A DNA stretch of 22,407 nucleotides from the NCBI GenBank assembly GCA_030838265.1, contig JAUTXA010000286.1:1-22407 (forward strand), given 5' to 3'. The notes under the pieces are model-generated. The model worked only from the letters and a program-made list of their open reading frames with translations, searched no databases and was not told where the DNA came from. This stretch comes from Actinomycetota bacterium. GTDB lineage: Bacteria > Actinomycetota > Acidimicrobiia > Acidimicrobiales > BP-101. The number at the start of each line of letters is the position of its first letter. Position 1 is the stretch's first letter. This document shows, piece by piece, positions 6,916-14,336 of the stretch. The position numbers and the translations under genes are program-made.

Positions 6916-7992
6916 TCACGGCCCCCCCTGGACGAGCTCGAGCAGGGCTTGGGTGTTGCTCGACGTGGGCACGTCTCCCCCACCCAGTGAGCCCGGCTTC
7001 ACCCCGTTGGGTCCGGGGGCGGTGCACGACGTGCCCGCGGCAGGCAAGGGGTCCGGGTAGAAGAACTGGCCGCAGGGGATCGTCTGGTTCAGGAACTCGC
7101 CGTACTTGCTGGCGCCGAACAGGCGGGTGCCGGCGTCGTCGAGGTTGGCCACCACCGTGTCCAGGGTGGGCAGCTTCTGATTGACCACTTCGATGAGGAC
7201 CTGCAGGCTGTTGACGATGTTGTCGATGTGCCCTCGGTTGTCCTGCAGGAGCTTGCCGAGGTGGCTGGAGAAGTCGCCCAGCTGCGTGACGGCCTCGTCG
7301 AGGACGTCGGTGTTGGCACTGAAGGTGCTGGCCACCGCAAGCAGGTTGTCGAGGAGCTGGCGAATCTCGTGGTCGCGGTCGGTGATGGTCGACGCCACGG
7401 TGTCGAGGTTGCCGACCAGGCGACCGATGGCTTCGTCGCGCGTGGCGAGCGTCGAGGCCAGCGTGGCCAGGTCGTCGAGGGCCTGGCGGAGCTGGGGCTC
7501 GCTCCCTTGCAGGGCCGACGAGACCGAGTCGAGGAAGGCGTTGACCTGGTCAGGGTCGATGGACTTCACGATCGGTCCCAACCGGTTGAAGAGCTGGCCC
7601 AGGTCGACGACCGAGCGGGTGTGGGTGACACGCCCGCCCGCCGGGAGGACGGTCGACGCCGTCCCCGGATACAGGTAGACGTAGCGCTGGCCCAGAAGGT
7701 TGCGCCACCGGATGGCGGCCGCCGAGTCGGTCGGCACCTTGACGCCCTTGCGCACGGTGAACCTGACCCTCGCCGCGCCGTCATCGATGGACACGCTCTT
7801 CACCTTGCCGACGACCACGCCGGCGATCTTGACGTTGTCGTCGGGCAGCAGGCCGGTGACGTCGTCGAACTTGGCAGTGAGCGAGTACGCGCTCTGGAAG
7901 GGGTGGATGTTGCCGATGGTGAACACCAGGTAGCCGGTGAACACCGAGCACACGGCGATGAAGGCGAGGAACTTGACGACGGTGCCCTTCAT
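6916..7992 (-). CDS. mceB: MCE-family subunit MceB
   Basis: 358 residues. A membrane anchor (about 6-27, VKFLAFIAVCSVFTGYLVFT) is followed by an MCE domain (about 36-115: AKFDDVTGLLPDDNVKIAGV and WRNLLGQRYVYLYPG) and a long helical part (about 125-290). The C-terminal end has two cysteines about 22 residues apart (TIPCGQFFYPDP and GTSC), which could form a disulfide outside the membrane. The strongly conserved GLLPDDNVKIAGV segment is typical of MceB. ATG 7992 overlaps the mceA stop (ATGA). It is second in the mce series; the name is from order and domain similarity. Confidence 0.92.
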   Translation of the reverse strand: MKGTVVKFLAFIAVCSVFTGYLVFTIGNIHPFQSAYSLTAKFDDVTGLLPDDNVKIAGVVVGKVKSVSIDDGAARVRFTVRKGVKVPTDSAAAIRWRNLLGQRYVYLYPGTASTVLPAGGRVTHTRSVVDLGQLFNRLGPIVKSIDPDQVNAFLDSVSSALQGSEPQLRQALDDLATLASTLATRDEAIGRLVGNLDTVASTITDRDHEIRQLLDNLLAVASTFSANTDVLDEAVTQLGDFSSHLGKLLQDNRGHIDNIVNSLQVLIEVVNQKLPTLDTVVANLDDAGTRLFGASKYGEFLNQTIPCGQFFYPDPLPAAGTSCTAPGPNGVKPGSLGGGDVPTSSNTQALLELVQGGP

Positions 7993-9152
7993 CCGATGAG
8001 CCCCCGGAGCATGTCGACGATGACCCCGGCACCCGATTGCGGCTTGGGGACGGGTGGCAAGGGCGGAAGGGTGATGTTGGTGTCAGGCCCAAGGCCACCT
8101 CCGCCGGCGGTCGCCGGCCCGGCCTGGGGCCCGGCCTGGGGCGAGGCTGGGCCGACCGGGGCCGGGCAGCCTTGGAAGCGGCCCTGGGGGCAGTCCTCGC
8201 CGATGATGAACTTCACCGCGGCCAGGGTCGTGCCGTCGCCCAAGGGGATGCGGCCCACCTCACCCAGGGTCTGGATGAACTCACGGAGCCCGGTGAGCAG
8301 TGGGCTGATCTGACTGCGCTGGTCGAACAGGAGCTGGATGGTCTTGCCCCCCTCGGTCACGCTCTTGGTGAGGAAGGGTCGGTTGGCCTCGAGCAGGTCA
8401 GCGAGGTCGTGGGAGAGGCGAGCACCCTGGTCGAGGACAGTCGTGAGCTCGTCGCCCCGAGCGTTCAACGGCGGCAGCGCGGAGTTGGCGTTCTGCGCCG
8501 TCTGCACCAGGTCGCCGGCTCGGTTGGCCAGCTCGTCGGAGAGCTTGGCCAGGTCGTCGAGCACCTCCTGGGTGTCGGCCGCGTGATTGGCCTGGATGTC
8601 GGCCAGGATCCGGAAGTTGCTGATCTGGCGGCCGATGGCCGGCCCCTCCCCCGCCCCGCCCTGGGCCAGGGTGTCGATGATCGTCATCAGCTGCTCGGGC
8701 TGGACGGCCTTGAGCACCGGGTAGAGGTCGGTGAGCACCTTCTCGAGCTCGATCCCGCCCACGGTGTGGGTGATGTGGCCGCCCTCGTGGAGGAAGGGCC
8801 CGCTGTCCTCGGCCCTCCCGGGGTCGATGTCGACGAACTTCTCACCGAACAGGGTCTTGGGACGGATGGTGGCCATGGCATCGACCGGCACCCGCTCGCC
8901 ACCCTTGATCCACATGCGCACCAGGGCCCGTCCCTTCACCAGCTTCACGCCGGTGACGTGACCGATGTCGACGCCGTGGACCTTCACGTCGGAGCTCTGG
9001 ATGAGGCCCTGGCCGGCCGAGGTGAACGACGCCACCAAGTGGTAGTGCGGGTCGAAGTCGCCGTTCGACCACTTGATGCCCAGCACGATGGCGCCGAACG
9101 CGAAGAGGAACGTGGTCAGGCCGGTGAGTATGCGAAAGAGACGTTCGGACAC
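7989..9152 (-). CDS. mceA: MCE-family subunit MceA
   Basis: 387 residues. An N-terminal membrane anchor (about 7-28, RILTGLTTFLFAFGAIVLGI) leads into an MCE domain (about 38-115: ASFTSAGQGLIQSSDVKVHG and IRPKTLFGEKFVDIDPG). A helical tube region (about 140-300) follows, then a Gly/Pro/Ala-rich C-terminus carrying two nearby cysteines (EDCPQGRFQGC). The start is GTG 9152, 10 nt after the TAA stop of the upstream permease; no strong Shine-Dalgarno is present, fitting coupled translation. It is the first mce subunit gene after the permeases, which matches MceA in the standard order. Substrate is unknown; mycobacterial homologues import fatty acids or cholesterol. Confidence 0.92.
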   Translation of the reverse strand: MSERLFRILTGLTTFLFAFGAIVLGIKWSNGDFDPHYHLVASFTSAGQGLIQSSDVKVHGVDIGHVTGVKLVKGRALVRMWIKGGERVPVDAMATIRPKTLFGEKFVDIDPGRAEDSGPFLHEGGHITHTVGGIELEKVLTDLYPVLKAVQPEQLMTIIDTLAQGGAGEGPAIGRQISNFRILADIQANHAADTQEVLDDLAKLSDELANRAGDLVQTAQNANSALPPLNARGDELTTVLDQGARLSHDLADLLEANRPFLTKSVTEGGKTIQLLFDQRSQISPLLTGLREFIQTLGEVGRIPLGDGTTLAAVKFIIGEDCPQGRFQGCPAPVGPASPQAGPQAGPATAGGGGLGPDTNITLPPLPPVPKPQSGAGVIVDMLRGLIG

Positions 9153-9162
9153 GCTGTCGCCG

Positions 9163-9993
9163 TTACCCCGCGATCTTCACGGTGTTGCCGCCGCCCCAGA
9201 AGATGAGCGACATGATCAGGTTCAAGATGACGACCATCACGATCGACAGCCGGATGGCCCGCCCCACAGCCACACCGACGCCCGCGGGCCCGCCCGTGGC
9301 GTAGTAGCCGTAGTAGCAGTGGATGAGGCTCACCACGACCGCGAACACGGCGGCCTTGGCCAGGCTGTAGAAGACGTCGATGGCGGGGAGGTAGAGACGG
9401 AAGTAGTGCTCGTAGACGCCGGGTGAGAGCCCGAAGAACTTGGTCGTCACCAGCTCGGTGGCGAGGAAGCTGGCGTAGAGCGAGAACAGGTACAGGGGGA
9501 TGATGCAGATGAGGGCCGCGATCACCCGGGTGCACACCAGGTAGACGAACGAGGGGACGGACATGACCTCGAGGGCGTCGATCTCATCGGAGATCCGCAT
9601 GGCCCCGAGCTCGGCCGTGAACCCGGCCCCCACCTGAGCGGCGAAGGCCACTCCAGCGATGAGAGGCGTGACCTCTCTGGTGTTGGCGAACGAGCCGACC
9701 AGACCCGTGAAGGCCTGGGCCCCGATCTGCTCGAGGCCCTTGTAGCCCTGCAGGCCGACCTCGGTGCCGGTGAAGAACGACATCGAGAAGATGACGAACA
9801 CCATCCCGCCCCCCACGATGAGCGCCCCGGCTCCGATGGTGATGTCGCTCATGAGGGCCCAGACCAGCCGGAGGTAGCCGCGAGTGACGATGCGCGGCAT
9901 GTTGCCGATCACCTTCACGTAGAAGAGCAGTTGGCCGCCGGCCTCCTCGAGCATGTTGCCGACGGCATCGCCCGCGCGCTGGATGGTGGTCAC
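9163..9993 (-). CDS. yrbEB: MlaE/YrbE-family ABC permease (YrbEB)
   Basis: 276 residues, normal for MlaE/YrbE permeases. It has an N-terminal amphipathic helix and about five membrane helices. The family signature GAGFTAELGAMRISDEIDAL (about 120-140) is intact; this loop contacts the ATPase. It would pair with YrbEA to form the membrane core through which the mce subunits pass lipid. The start is GTG 9993, 4 nt after the TGA of the upstream permease reading frame. Unlike its partner it is unbroken. Sequence after the signature (VYLVCTRVIAALICIIPLYL) is typical. Confidence 0.94.
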   Translation of the reverse strand: MTTIQRAGDAVGNMLEEAGGQLLFYVKVIGNMPRIVTRGYLRLVWALMSDITIGAGALIVGGGMVFVIFSMSFFTGTEVGLQGYKGLEQIGAQAFTGLVGSFANTREVTPLIAGVAFAAQVGAGFTAELGAMRISDEIDALEVMSVPSFVYLVCTRVIAALICIIPLYLFSLYASFLATELVTTKFFGLSPGVYEHYFRLYLPAIDVFYSLAKAAVFAVVVSLIHCYYGYYATGGPAGVGVAVGRAIRLSIVMVVILNLIMSLIFWGGGNTVKIAG

Positions 9994-9997
9994 GGTC

Positions 9998-10778
9998 TCA
10001 GAACTTCTGGGGGATGAGGGCGAAGTAGAGCGTGGACAGGACGAAGTTGGCGAAGAAGATGAGGATGAAGGTGACGACCACGGCCTGGTTCACGGCGTCA
10101 CCCACGCCCTTGGGCCCGCCCTTGGCGTAGAGACCCTTGTAGCAGGCGACCATCGCCGCGATCATCCCGAAGATGAAGGCCTTCACCAGGGCCGACCACA
10201 AGTCGGGCAGCTGGACGAGGGCGGTGAAGCCCGAGAAGTAGGCGCCCGACGTCGTCTTCTGCACCAAGACGTTGAAGACGAAGCCACCGCTCAGGCCGGC
10301 CACGCTGACCAACGAGACCAGGAACACGCTGACCGTGGCCGCGGCCCACAGCCGGGGGGTCACCAGGCGGTGCACCGGGTTCACGGCCATCACCTCCATG
10401 GCCGCGATCTCATCCCTGATCTTCCGTGACCCGAGGTCGGCGGTCGGCCGACCCGCCGGCGCCGGCGATGAGCAGGGCGGTCGCGACCGGCGCCGCCTCG
10501 CGGACGATCGCTAGCACCATGGCCGCGCCGGTGGCTGACTCGGCCCCGAGCTGGCGGTTGAACGAGCCCACGTGGAGGGCGATCACCATCCCGAAGGGGA
10601 TGGAGATCAGGATCACGGGGAGGCTCGTGACCTTGGCGATGAACCAGCACTGACTGATGTACTCCCGCCACCAGTCCCGCACGGCATAGGTCTTGCGCAG
10701 CCCCTCGAGGGCCACCGCGAACATGTTGCCGGTCTCTCGGAGGAGGGTCTGCGGCTTGTCGAGAAAGGTCGACGACAT
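9998..10778 (-). pseudogene. yrbEA: MlaE/YrbE-family ABC permease (YrbEA), split by a frameshift
   Basis: Two adjacent reading frames together make one YrbE permease. The first (ATG 10778, MSSTFLDKPQTLL) holds the N-terminal part up to GAGGSA; the second holds the rest from TADLGSRKIRDEI to the end at 9998. MlaE proteins read G-S-A-(I/V)-T-A-D-L-G here. In the DNA, GGG TCG GCC is followed by one G (10445) and then ACC GCC GAC CTC GGG, so the Ile/Val codon is reduced to one base: 2 nt are missing. Restoring them gives about 260 residues, normal for the family. Read as it stands, the first frame ends at 10410, and the second would need an internal start such as ATG 10399, giving two half proteins. 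This may be an assembly error, a true lesion, or (least likely) recoding. ATG 10778 lies 3 nt after the ATPase stop. Confidence 0.85.
10435..10448 (-). repeat. 7-bp tandem duplication at the permease frameshift
   Basis: On the minus strand GCCGACC occurs twice in direct succession (10448-10442 and 10441-10435), exactly at the frame break in yrbEA. Removing one copy also restores one open frame (G-S-A-D-L-G), but leaves the protein three residues short in a conserved loop, so a 2-nt loss fits the family better. Such a repeat is a plausible site for slippage or sequencing error. Confidence 0.7.
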
Positions 10779-10781
10779 GGC

Positions 10782-11642
10782 TCAGACCGTCATGATCTCG
10801 TCGACGCCCTCTTCTCCGTAGCGCTCTTCCTCCTGCGCCTCGAGCTCCTTTTCGATGTCGCTCTGGCCATCCTGAGCCATCTCGTCCATGCCGATCGGCC
10901 CGCGGGCCCGGCCCGACAGGAACTGGCGGATGATGGCGTTCTTGGTCGTCTTCATCTCTTCCTTGCTGGCGAACTGGACCAGCCCGGAGCGGAAGAGGAC
11001 TCCCATGAACTCGGCTGTCCGCATCACCGACGGGATGTTGTGGGTGATGATGAAGAAGGTGGCGCCCGTCTCGGCCTGGACGTTGACTACCAGCTCGTCG
11101 AGGTAGGCGACCCGGACGGGGTCGAGCCCGGAGTCGGGCTCGTCGAAGAGGACGATCTCGGGGTCGAGGACCAGGGCCCGGGCCAGCCCCGCCCGCTTCT
11201 TCATGCCGCCCGAGACTTCGCCGGGGGTCTTCTTGAGGTGGTCGAGCAGGCCGACCAGCCCGGCCTTCTCGACGACGATCTCGCGGATCTCTTTGTCGCC
11301 CTTGCGGGTGTGCTCCTTCAAGGGGAAGGCGATGTTGTCGAACAGGTTCATCGACCCGAAGAGGGCACCGTCCTGGAACAGCACGCCGAACTTGCGGCGC
11401 ACGCGATACAGGTCCTTCTCGCCCATCCCGACGATCTGCTCGCCGTCGACCCAGATCTCGCCTTCGTCGGGCCGGAGCAGCCCGATGATGTTCTTCAGGA
11501 GGACGGACTTGCCGGTGCCGGAGGGCCCGAGGATGGCGGTGATGCGGCCTTTGGGGACGTCAAAGGTGATGTCCTTCAGGACGGTGTGCGAGCCAAATGA
11601 TTTCGTTACCCCCCGGAGCGAGATGATGGCTTCTTCGGGCAC
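10782..11642 (-). CDS. mkl: ABC transporter ATPase of the Mce system (MlaF/Mkl/MceG family)
   Basis: 286 residues with every ABC ATPase motif: Walker A GPSGTGKS (39-46), Q-loop Gln90, signature VSGGM (143-147), Walker B IVLFDEP (163-169) and switch His201. The motif LFQDGALFGSMNLFDNIAFP is characteristic of the MlaF/Mkl group. A C-terminal extension after about 240, rich in Glu and Asp, resembles the extension in actinobacterial MceG/Mkl, which in mycobacteria matters for complex stability. It powers lipid import by the YrbE-Mce complex. GTG 11642 is supported by GAGGGG 6-7 nt upstream; a nearby ATG at 11646 is out of frame. In Mycobacterium the ATPase gene is separate from the mce operons; here it is the first gene. 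Confidence 0.94.
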   Translation of the reverse strand: MPEEAIISLRGVTKSFGSHTVLKDITFDVPKGRITAILGPSGTGKSVLLKNIIGLLRPDEGEIWVDGEQIVGMGEKDLYRVRRKFGVLFQDGALFGSMNLFDNIAFPLKEHTRKGDKEIREIVVEKAGLVGLLDHLKKTPGEVSGGMKKRAGLARALVLDPEIVLFDEPDSGLDPVRVAYLDELVVNVQAETGATFFIITHNIPSVMRTAEFMGVLFRSGLVQFASKEEMKTTKNAIIRQFLSGRARGPIGMDEMAQDGQSDIEKELEAQEEERYGEEGVDEIMTV

Positions 11643-11990
11643 TCATTCCCCTCGCTCGACTACCGCTGCGGCGCGGAGCCTAGCGGGCGCGGGTGTCGGC
11701 GGTCACAGCGCGCCATCGCCCCGCCGCGCAGCGGGGTGAGGAAGCGGGCCTGCAGCGGGGTGAGGTCGGCGAGGGTATTGCCAGGAGACCGTTGGGGTTC
11801 AGCGGGGCTGCGGCGGGGTGAGGAAGCCAGGAGACCGTTGGGGCCATCCGGTAGCCCGCCCGACCCGGGAGCCGGTGGGTTATTGGGACGTTCTCTACTG
11901 AGTCTCCTGGACTCCCCCGCTGCCCTTCGACCACCCCCTCCGAAGATCTCTCCTCGGAGGCCCACGACCGGCGTTCGGGGCGTCTGGGAC
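11643..11990 (-). promoter_or_regulatory. Long structured 5' leader of the mce operon
   Basis: About 350 nt lie between the predicted transcription start (near 11990) and the GTG of the ATPase, with no convincing gene on either strand. It contains a stem-loop CCTCCGA/TCGGAGG (11937-11960, 7 bp, 10-nt loop), a small stem-loop GAGTC/GACTC (11900-11914), and two copies of an 18-mer (11780-11797, 11826-11843). The 9-mer GTCTCCTGG at 11902-11910 is the exact complement of CCAGGAGAC in both 18-mers, so in RNA it could pair locally or with either copy. That is the layout of an attenuator or riboswitch-like switch; the function is inference. I match no known riboswitch family. Confidence 0.4.
11780..11843. 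repeat. Two direct copies of an 18-bp repeat in the mce leader
   Basis: GCCAGGAGACCGTTGGGG is present at 11780-11797 and again at 11826-11843, 46 bp apart and identical. Related GCGGGGTGAGG motifs occur at 11731-11741, 11755-11765 and 11813-11823, so the whole stretch looks like a degraded tandem repeat of about 46 bp. It lies in noncoding leader sequence. Confidence 0.8.
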
Positions 11991-11996
11991 TCCGTA

Positions 11997-12025
11997 GTTA
12001 TCCCGCGCCCACCGACCAGCGTCAA
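11997..12025 (-). promoter_or_regulatory. Near-consensus promoter for the mce operon
   Basis: On the minus strand TTGACG (12025-12020) and GATAAC (12002-11997) are separated by exactly 17 bp, matching 5 of 6 and 4 of 6 positions of the housekeeping -35 and -10 boxes. Transcription would start near 11990. It sits just downstream of the terminator-like hairpin behind the ThyX-like gene and upstream of the ATPase gene, the expected place for the mce operon promoter. Confidence 0.6.
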
Positions 12026-12041
12026 GCGGGACCCCGACGCG

Positions 12042-12075
12042 CTGACCTGCGCCTTCGCGCGTCGCCGCAGGTCAG
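12042..12075 (-). terminator. Strong hairpin after the ThyX-like gene
   Basis: CTGACCTGCG (12042-12051) and CGCAGGTCAG (12066-12075) are perfect 10-bp inverted repeats with a 14-nt loop, 34 nt after the end of the ThyX-like gene. There is no U-tract, which is usual for actinobacterial terminators. The mce promoter begins 17 bp further on, so this hairpin probably insulates the two units. Confidence 0.7.
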
Positions 12076-12109
12076 GGTGATGAAGAAATAATTGACGGGA
12101 GATGAAGCG

Positions 12110-13720
12110 TCAGTGAAGTGCGGTCCGGCGGGCCTCGGCCTTGCGCTCAGACTCGAGGCGCTCGAGGTCGTAGGTGCCGTGATCGACATGGCTCATCAGC
12201 CCGGCGATCACCCGATGGCCGGCCTGCTCGGCGATGAGGCGGTGCATCTCCTGGCACACCCGGCGGTATTCGGGGTGACCCTGAGGACCAGTGCGCAGCT
12301 CGAGCATGTGCATCGCCTCGCGGGCGTTGAGCTGCATGACGTAGCGGATGCGGTAGGCCAGCGAGACGGCGTAGGAGGCCTGGGCCGGGAAGGGTCCGGT
12401 CATCTCGGTGTAGAGGGCGGCCGACCGGGCGAGGGCCTCCTCGAAGCGATCGGCGACGCCGGCCTCGACGATGGCCTCCGGTAGCGAATACCCGTGGGAT
12501 GGCGTGAGGTCCTGCCACTCGATGGTGAGCATCCGGTGGCGCTGCAGGTCACGGAACGCCCCATAGTCCGACAGGACGTCGAAACGGTAGGCGGCTCGCT
12601 CCATGGCCCGGCCCGGCTTGTGGCGCCGGTTGCGGCGGTCGCCGGCGTAAGCCTCGAGGACCCGGCGCTTGTCGTCGTCTCCCATGGCCGCCACCTGGGT
12701 GGCGACCTGATCTTCGGGCAGGTTCGTGAAGGGGTAGAGGGCAGCGGCGACCAGCTTGTCCTCGGCCTGGGGGTCGAAGTCGAGCAGGGTGACAGACGGA
12801 CGGTCGGCCGGGACTGCGCCATCGAGCAGCTCGGCGGCCAGATCCTCCATGGCCGCCCGGTTGTTCTCGAGGTAGGCCGACCACGCCCCGCCCCGGTCGG
12901 GCAGGTCGACCCGCTTCAAGAAGCTGGGGATGACCTTGCGGAGCTCGGTGAGCATCAGGGCGGCGTAGGCCCGGGCCTCGGGCAGCGGGTGGGCCCGCAT
13001 TCGGAGCAGGAGAGCCTCGTAGCCTTGCCCCGTCCCGTAGATGCCCACGTTCGAGAGCGAGGCCGCGGGGAGCAGCCCCCGGAGGGCGTCGAAGGCCTTG
13101 GCCCGGATGGACTGCCGGTAGACGAAGTCGGAGTCGGAGGCCTCCTTCGGGTAGCGCTTGGTGAACCACTGCTGCATGACGGGCAGCAGCTCGGCGTAGG
13201 TGTCGAAGAGGCGGTCCATGTCGCCCACGTAGCGGGCGCCCAGGGGCGAGTCGAGCACGGCAGGGTCGCGGTAGTAGCGGTATCGGCCGTTGCTCAGGCG
13301 GGCGTCGTAGGCGATGTAGCGGGTGGACTGCTCGAGGTAGGCCATGAGCCGGCCCCACTCGAGGATCTTGGTGAGCAGGTTCGAGGCCTGCTCACAGGCC
13401 AGGTGGACCCCTCCCAGCTGGGCCACCGAGTCGTCGCCGTACTCGAGGAACACCTTGTCGTAGAGATCCTCGGCCCGCTGCAGACCGACGGTGGCGTCGA
13501 TGGACGAGTCGCCCGAGATGTCGAGCTCGCCCACGAACTCGTCGAGGAAGAGTCGCCGCAGGCTCTTCGGGGTGCGCGAATAGCGGGCGAACAGGGCGCC
13601 CTTGACCACCTCGGGCAGGTTGACGAGGGCGAACACCGGCTGGTCGAGATTGGTGAAGTACCGGCGGAGCACCTCGGACTCGTCGGGGGTGAAGTGCTCG
13701 GTGGCGTAGAGATGCCGCAT
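12110..13720 (-). CDS. Double-domain ThyX-like (FAD-dependent thymidylate synthase family) protein
   Basis: 536 residues, about twice a standard ThyX (220-250). Both halves resemble ThyX. In half one (about 85-270), EYGDDSVAQLGG, YLEQSTRYI (128-136) and AFDALRGLLPAASLSNVGIY match the ThyX order, but the RHR triad is absent. In half two (about 365-520), RDLQRHRMLTIEWQDLTPSHG (390-410) keeps the RHR, yet the following S-x-N-E-x-S-x-R part is lost; SLAYRIRYVMQLNAREAMHMLEL then follows. The normal RHRxxSxNExSxR motif is thus split between halves. It may be a true flavin-dependent synthase with a composite site, or a paralogue with another job; deoxyuridylate methylation is not proven. No Shine-Dalgarno precedes ATG 13720, but TAACCT lies 9 nt upstream, suggesting a leaderless message. 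Confidence 0.85.
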   Translation of the reverse strand: MRHLYATEHFTPDESEVLRRYFTNLDQPVFALVNLPEVVKGALFARYSRTPKSLRRLFLDEFVGELDISGDSSIDATVGLQRAEDLYDKVFLEYGDDSVAQLGGVHLACEQASNLLTKILEWGRLMAYLEQSTRYIAYDARLSNGRYRYYRDPAVLDSPLGARYVGDMDRLFDTYAELLPVMQQWFTKRYPKEASDSDFVYRQSIRAKAFDALRGLLPAASLSNVGIYGTGQGYEALLLRMRAHPLPEARAYAALMLTELRKVIPSFLKRVDLPDRGGAWSAYLENNRAAMEDLAAELLDGAVPADRPSVTLLDFDPQAEDKLVAAALYPFTNLPEDQVATQVAAMGDDDKRRVLEAYAGDRRNRRHKPGRAMERAAYRFDVLSDYGAFRDLQRHRMLTIEWQDLTPSHGYSLPEAIVEAGVADRFEEALARSAALYTEMTGPFPAQASYAVSLAYRIRYVMQLNAREAMHMLELRTGPQGHPEYRRVCQEMHRLIAEQAGHRVIAGLMSHVDHGTYDLERLESERKAEARRTALH

Positions 13721-13729
13721 CCGAAGCCG

Positions 13730-13735
13730 AGGTTA
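13730..13735 (-). promoter_or_regulatory. Possible -10 box giving a leaderless ThyX-like message
   Basis: Minus-strand TAACCT (13735-13730) fits the actinobacterial TANNNT -10 pattern and ends 9 nt before ATG 13720. Together with the missing Shine-Dalgarno this is the usual arrangement of a leaderless transcript. No clear -35 box is seen. Confidence 0.3.
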
Positions 13736-13759
13736 CGGCCCCTCGGGACGGTCGGCGCG

Positions 13760-13791
13760 GACCGGCTCGGGGCGTGCCTGGAAGGCCGGTC
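13760..13791 (-). terminator. Possible hairpin after the DUF6624 gene
   Basis: GACCGGC (13760-13766) and GCCGGTC (13785-13791) form a perfect 7-bp inverted repeat with an 18-nt loop, overlapping the stop codon of the DUF6624 gene. It could end the tat-helY operon before the ThyX-like gene, but the loop is long and there is no U-tract. Confidence 0.3.
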
Positions 13792-14320
13792 AGCCCTGCA
13801 GATCGGACCGCAGGCGGTCGAGCTGTTCGCCGAGTGGGGGCAGCCCGACGGCCGCCCGACGGGCGTCGAGGCCCTCGGGGTCGTCGACCTCGAGGAGGCG
13901 CAGGCCTTCGTCAGTGGTGGCGAACTGGGTGCCGTAGCGCTGGGCCTTGCCCTCGGCCACGAGCACCCGGTCGGTGAGCCAGGCCAGGCGATCGGGGCTG
14001 GGCTCGCCGGCGGCCACTGCCTCGGTCATGAGATCGAGGCAGCGCCGCTGGAGCTCGAGGTCGCACCCGGCATGGCTGGCGATGTACCAGGCGGCCTCGA
14101 CCCCCTCCATCCCCACGTGGACGACCGACGGCCACCCCCCATCGTCGACGATGGCCGCCAGGCGCTCCGCGTTGCGAGTCTCGATGGCCAGGCCGGCCTC
14201 GACCAGGGCGGGGTCGACGTTGGCCGTGCCGTCAGCCCGCATGGCCTCGGCGATCACCTGGCGGGCGGCGACGTCGTGGTCGCGCATGTCGAGAAGCTCG
14301 GAGCGCAGATCGTCGTCCAC
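13790..14320 (-). CDS. DUF6624-type protein of unknown function
   Basis: 176 residues, soluble. The sequence has the pattern I associate with DUF6624: RLAAIVDDGGWPSVVHVGME, then AAWYIASHAGCDLELQRRCL, LAWLTDRVLVAEGKAQRYGT, and a C-terminal GLDARRAAVGLPPLGEQLD. The conserved Trp, His and Gln-Arg-Tyr-Gly-Thr-Gln residues suggest a ligand or metal site, but no activity is known to me. The start is GTG 14320 (VDDDLRSELL), 16 nt after the stop of the kinase-like gene. It is the last gene of the apparent tat-helY operon. Confidence 0.75.
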   Translation of the reverse strand: MDDDLRSELLDMRDHDVAARQVIAEAMRADGTANVDPALVEAGLAIETRNAERLAAIVDDGGWPSVVHVGMEGVEAAWYIASHAGCDLELQRRCLDLMTEAVAAGEPSPDRLAWLTDRVLVAEGKAQRYGTQFATTDEGLRLLEVDDPEGLDARRAAVGLPPLGEQLDRLRSDLQG

Positions 14321-14336
14321 TCAGCTCACCACCACG

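Noticed and set aside
11728..11843. CRISPR-like spaced repeats
   Set aside because: There are only two exact copies with irregular partial ones, no regular spacers and no cas genes.
11660..12080. Open frames on both strands in the gap before the ATPase gene (121 and 114 codons)
   Set aside because: They cross a promoter, hairpins and repeats. The products are Pro/Arg/Gly-rich without any family pattern, and no ribosome site was seen.
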